Shown one piece after another: positions 63,976 through 64,000 of a DNA stretch of 64,000 nt (position 1 is its first letter; each line of letters begins with the position of its first letter). The notes below the pieces were generated by a model. It was not told the origin of the DNA and searched no databases. It was given only the letters and a program-made list of their open reading frames with translations. This DNA comes from Trichobilharzia regenti (lineage: Eukaryota; Platyhelminthes; Trematoda; Strigeidida; Schistosomatidae), in NCBI GenBank assembly GCA_944472135.2, contig OX235270.1:56921267-56985266 (forward strand). The letters are read 5' to 3'. Made by a program: the position numbers and the translations under genes.

Positions 63976-64000
63976 ATGAGTGTATTGTTTGCCATAACAT

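Overview
The window is eukaryotic. It has spliced exons with GT/AG borders, AT-rich introns, LTR and non-LTR retrotransposons, tRNA-derived SINEs and hammerhead-ribozyme repeats of the SM-alpha type. This mix is what schistosome genomes are known for, so I read it as a blood-fluke (Schistosoma) chromosome segment; the species is not determined. There is no bacterial operon, CRISPR array, intact rRNA or functional tRNA gene.

Layout. (1) 1-7604: eight nearly identical tandem copies (the last incomplete) of a 965-bp unit, running off the left edge. (2) About 7605-19439: an 11.8-kb block that appears to have been inserted into that array, because the unit resumes at 19448 at exactly the next unit position and the word TGATTTTT flanks both sides. 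Inside the block are a young, internally deleted BEL/Pao element (8171-12152), a decayed non-LTR RT, a decayed Ty3/gypsy element on the minus strand (about 15001-18209), and small orphan ORFs. (3) 19448-20234: the rest of the interrupted array, ending in a partial unit. (4) 20314-24942: a complete young Ty3/gypsy element with 244-bp LTRs, a 4-bp target duplication, a PBS, a polypurine tract, gag-protease and RT-RNaseH-integrase. (5) 30227-49656: the only conserved host gene I can reconstruct, a mitochondrial-type NAD kinase (NADK2-like) with 8 exons, 451 codons and all splice phases consistent. Its large introns are full of RTE-type LINE fragments and SINEs, most notably a composite hammerhead-ribozyme SINE in intron 7. 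(6) 52480-55735: a nearly full-length but mutated RTE-type LINE; its 3' end matches the tail of a SINE family in the NADK2 introns. (7) 57275-57480: another hammerhead SINE with a 12-bp target duplication. (8) 58310-64000: a nest of elements: a plus-strand CR1-like ORF1/endonuclease, interrupted by a BEL LTR plus gag, then a minus-strand CR1-like RT that is itself split by a solo BEL LTR with a perfect 5-bp target duplication.

How it fits together. The biology here is mostly that of mobile DNA: autonomous LINEs and LTR elements, and nonautonomous derivatives (SINEs, hammerhead repeats, a gag-only BEL element) that probably depend on them. The host NAD kinase reading frame survives with intact catalytic motifs despite about 18 kb of intron. 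The most unusual items are the head-to-head plus tandem hammerhead composite in NADK2 intron 7, the shared LINE/SINE tail, the gag-to-pol deletion fusion in the BEL element, and the interrupted 965-bp macrosatellite with an exon-like ORF in every unit.
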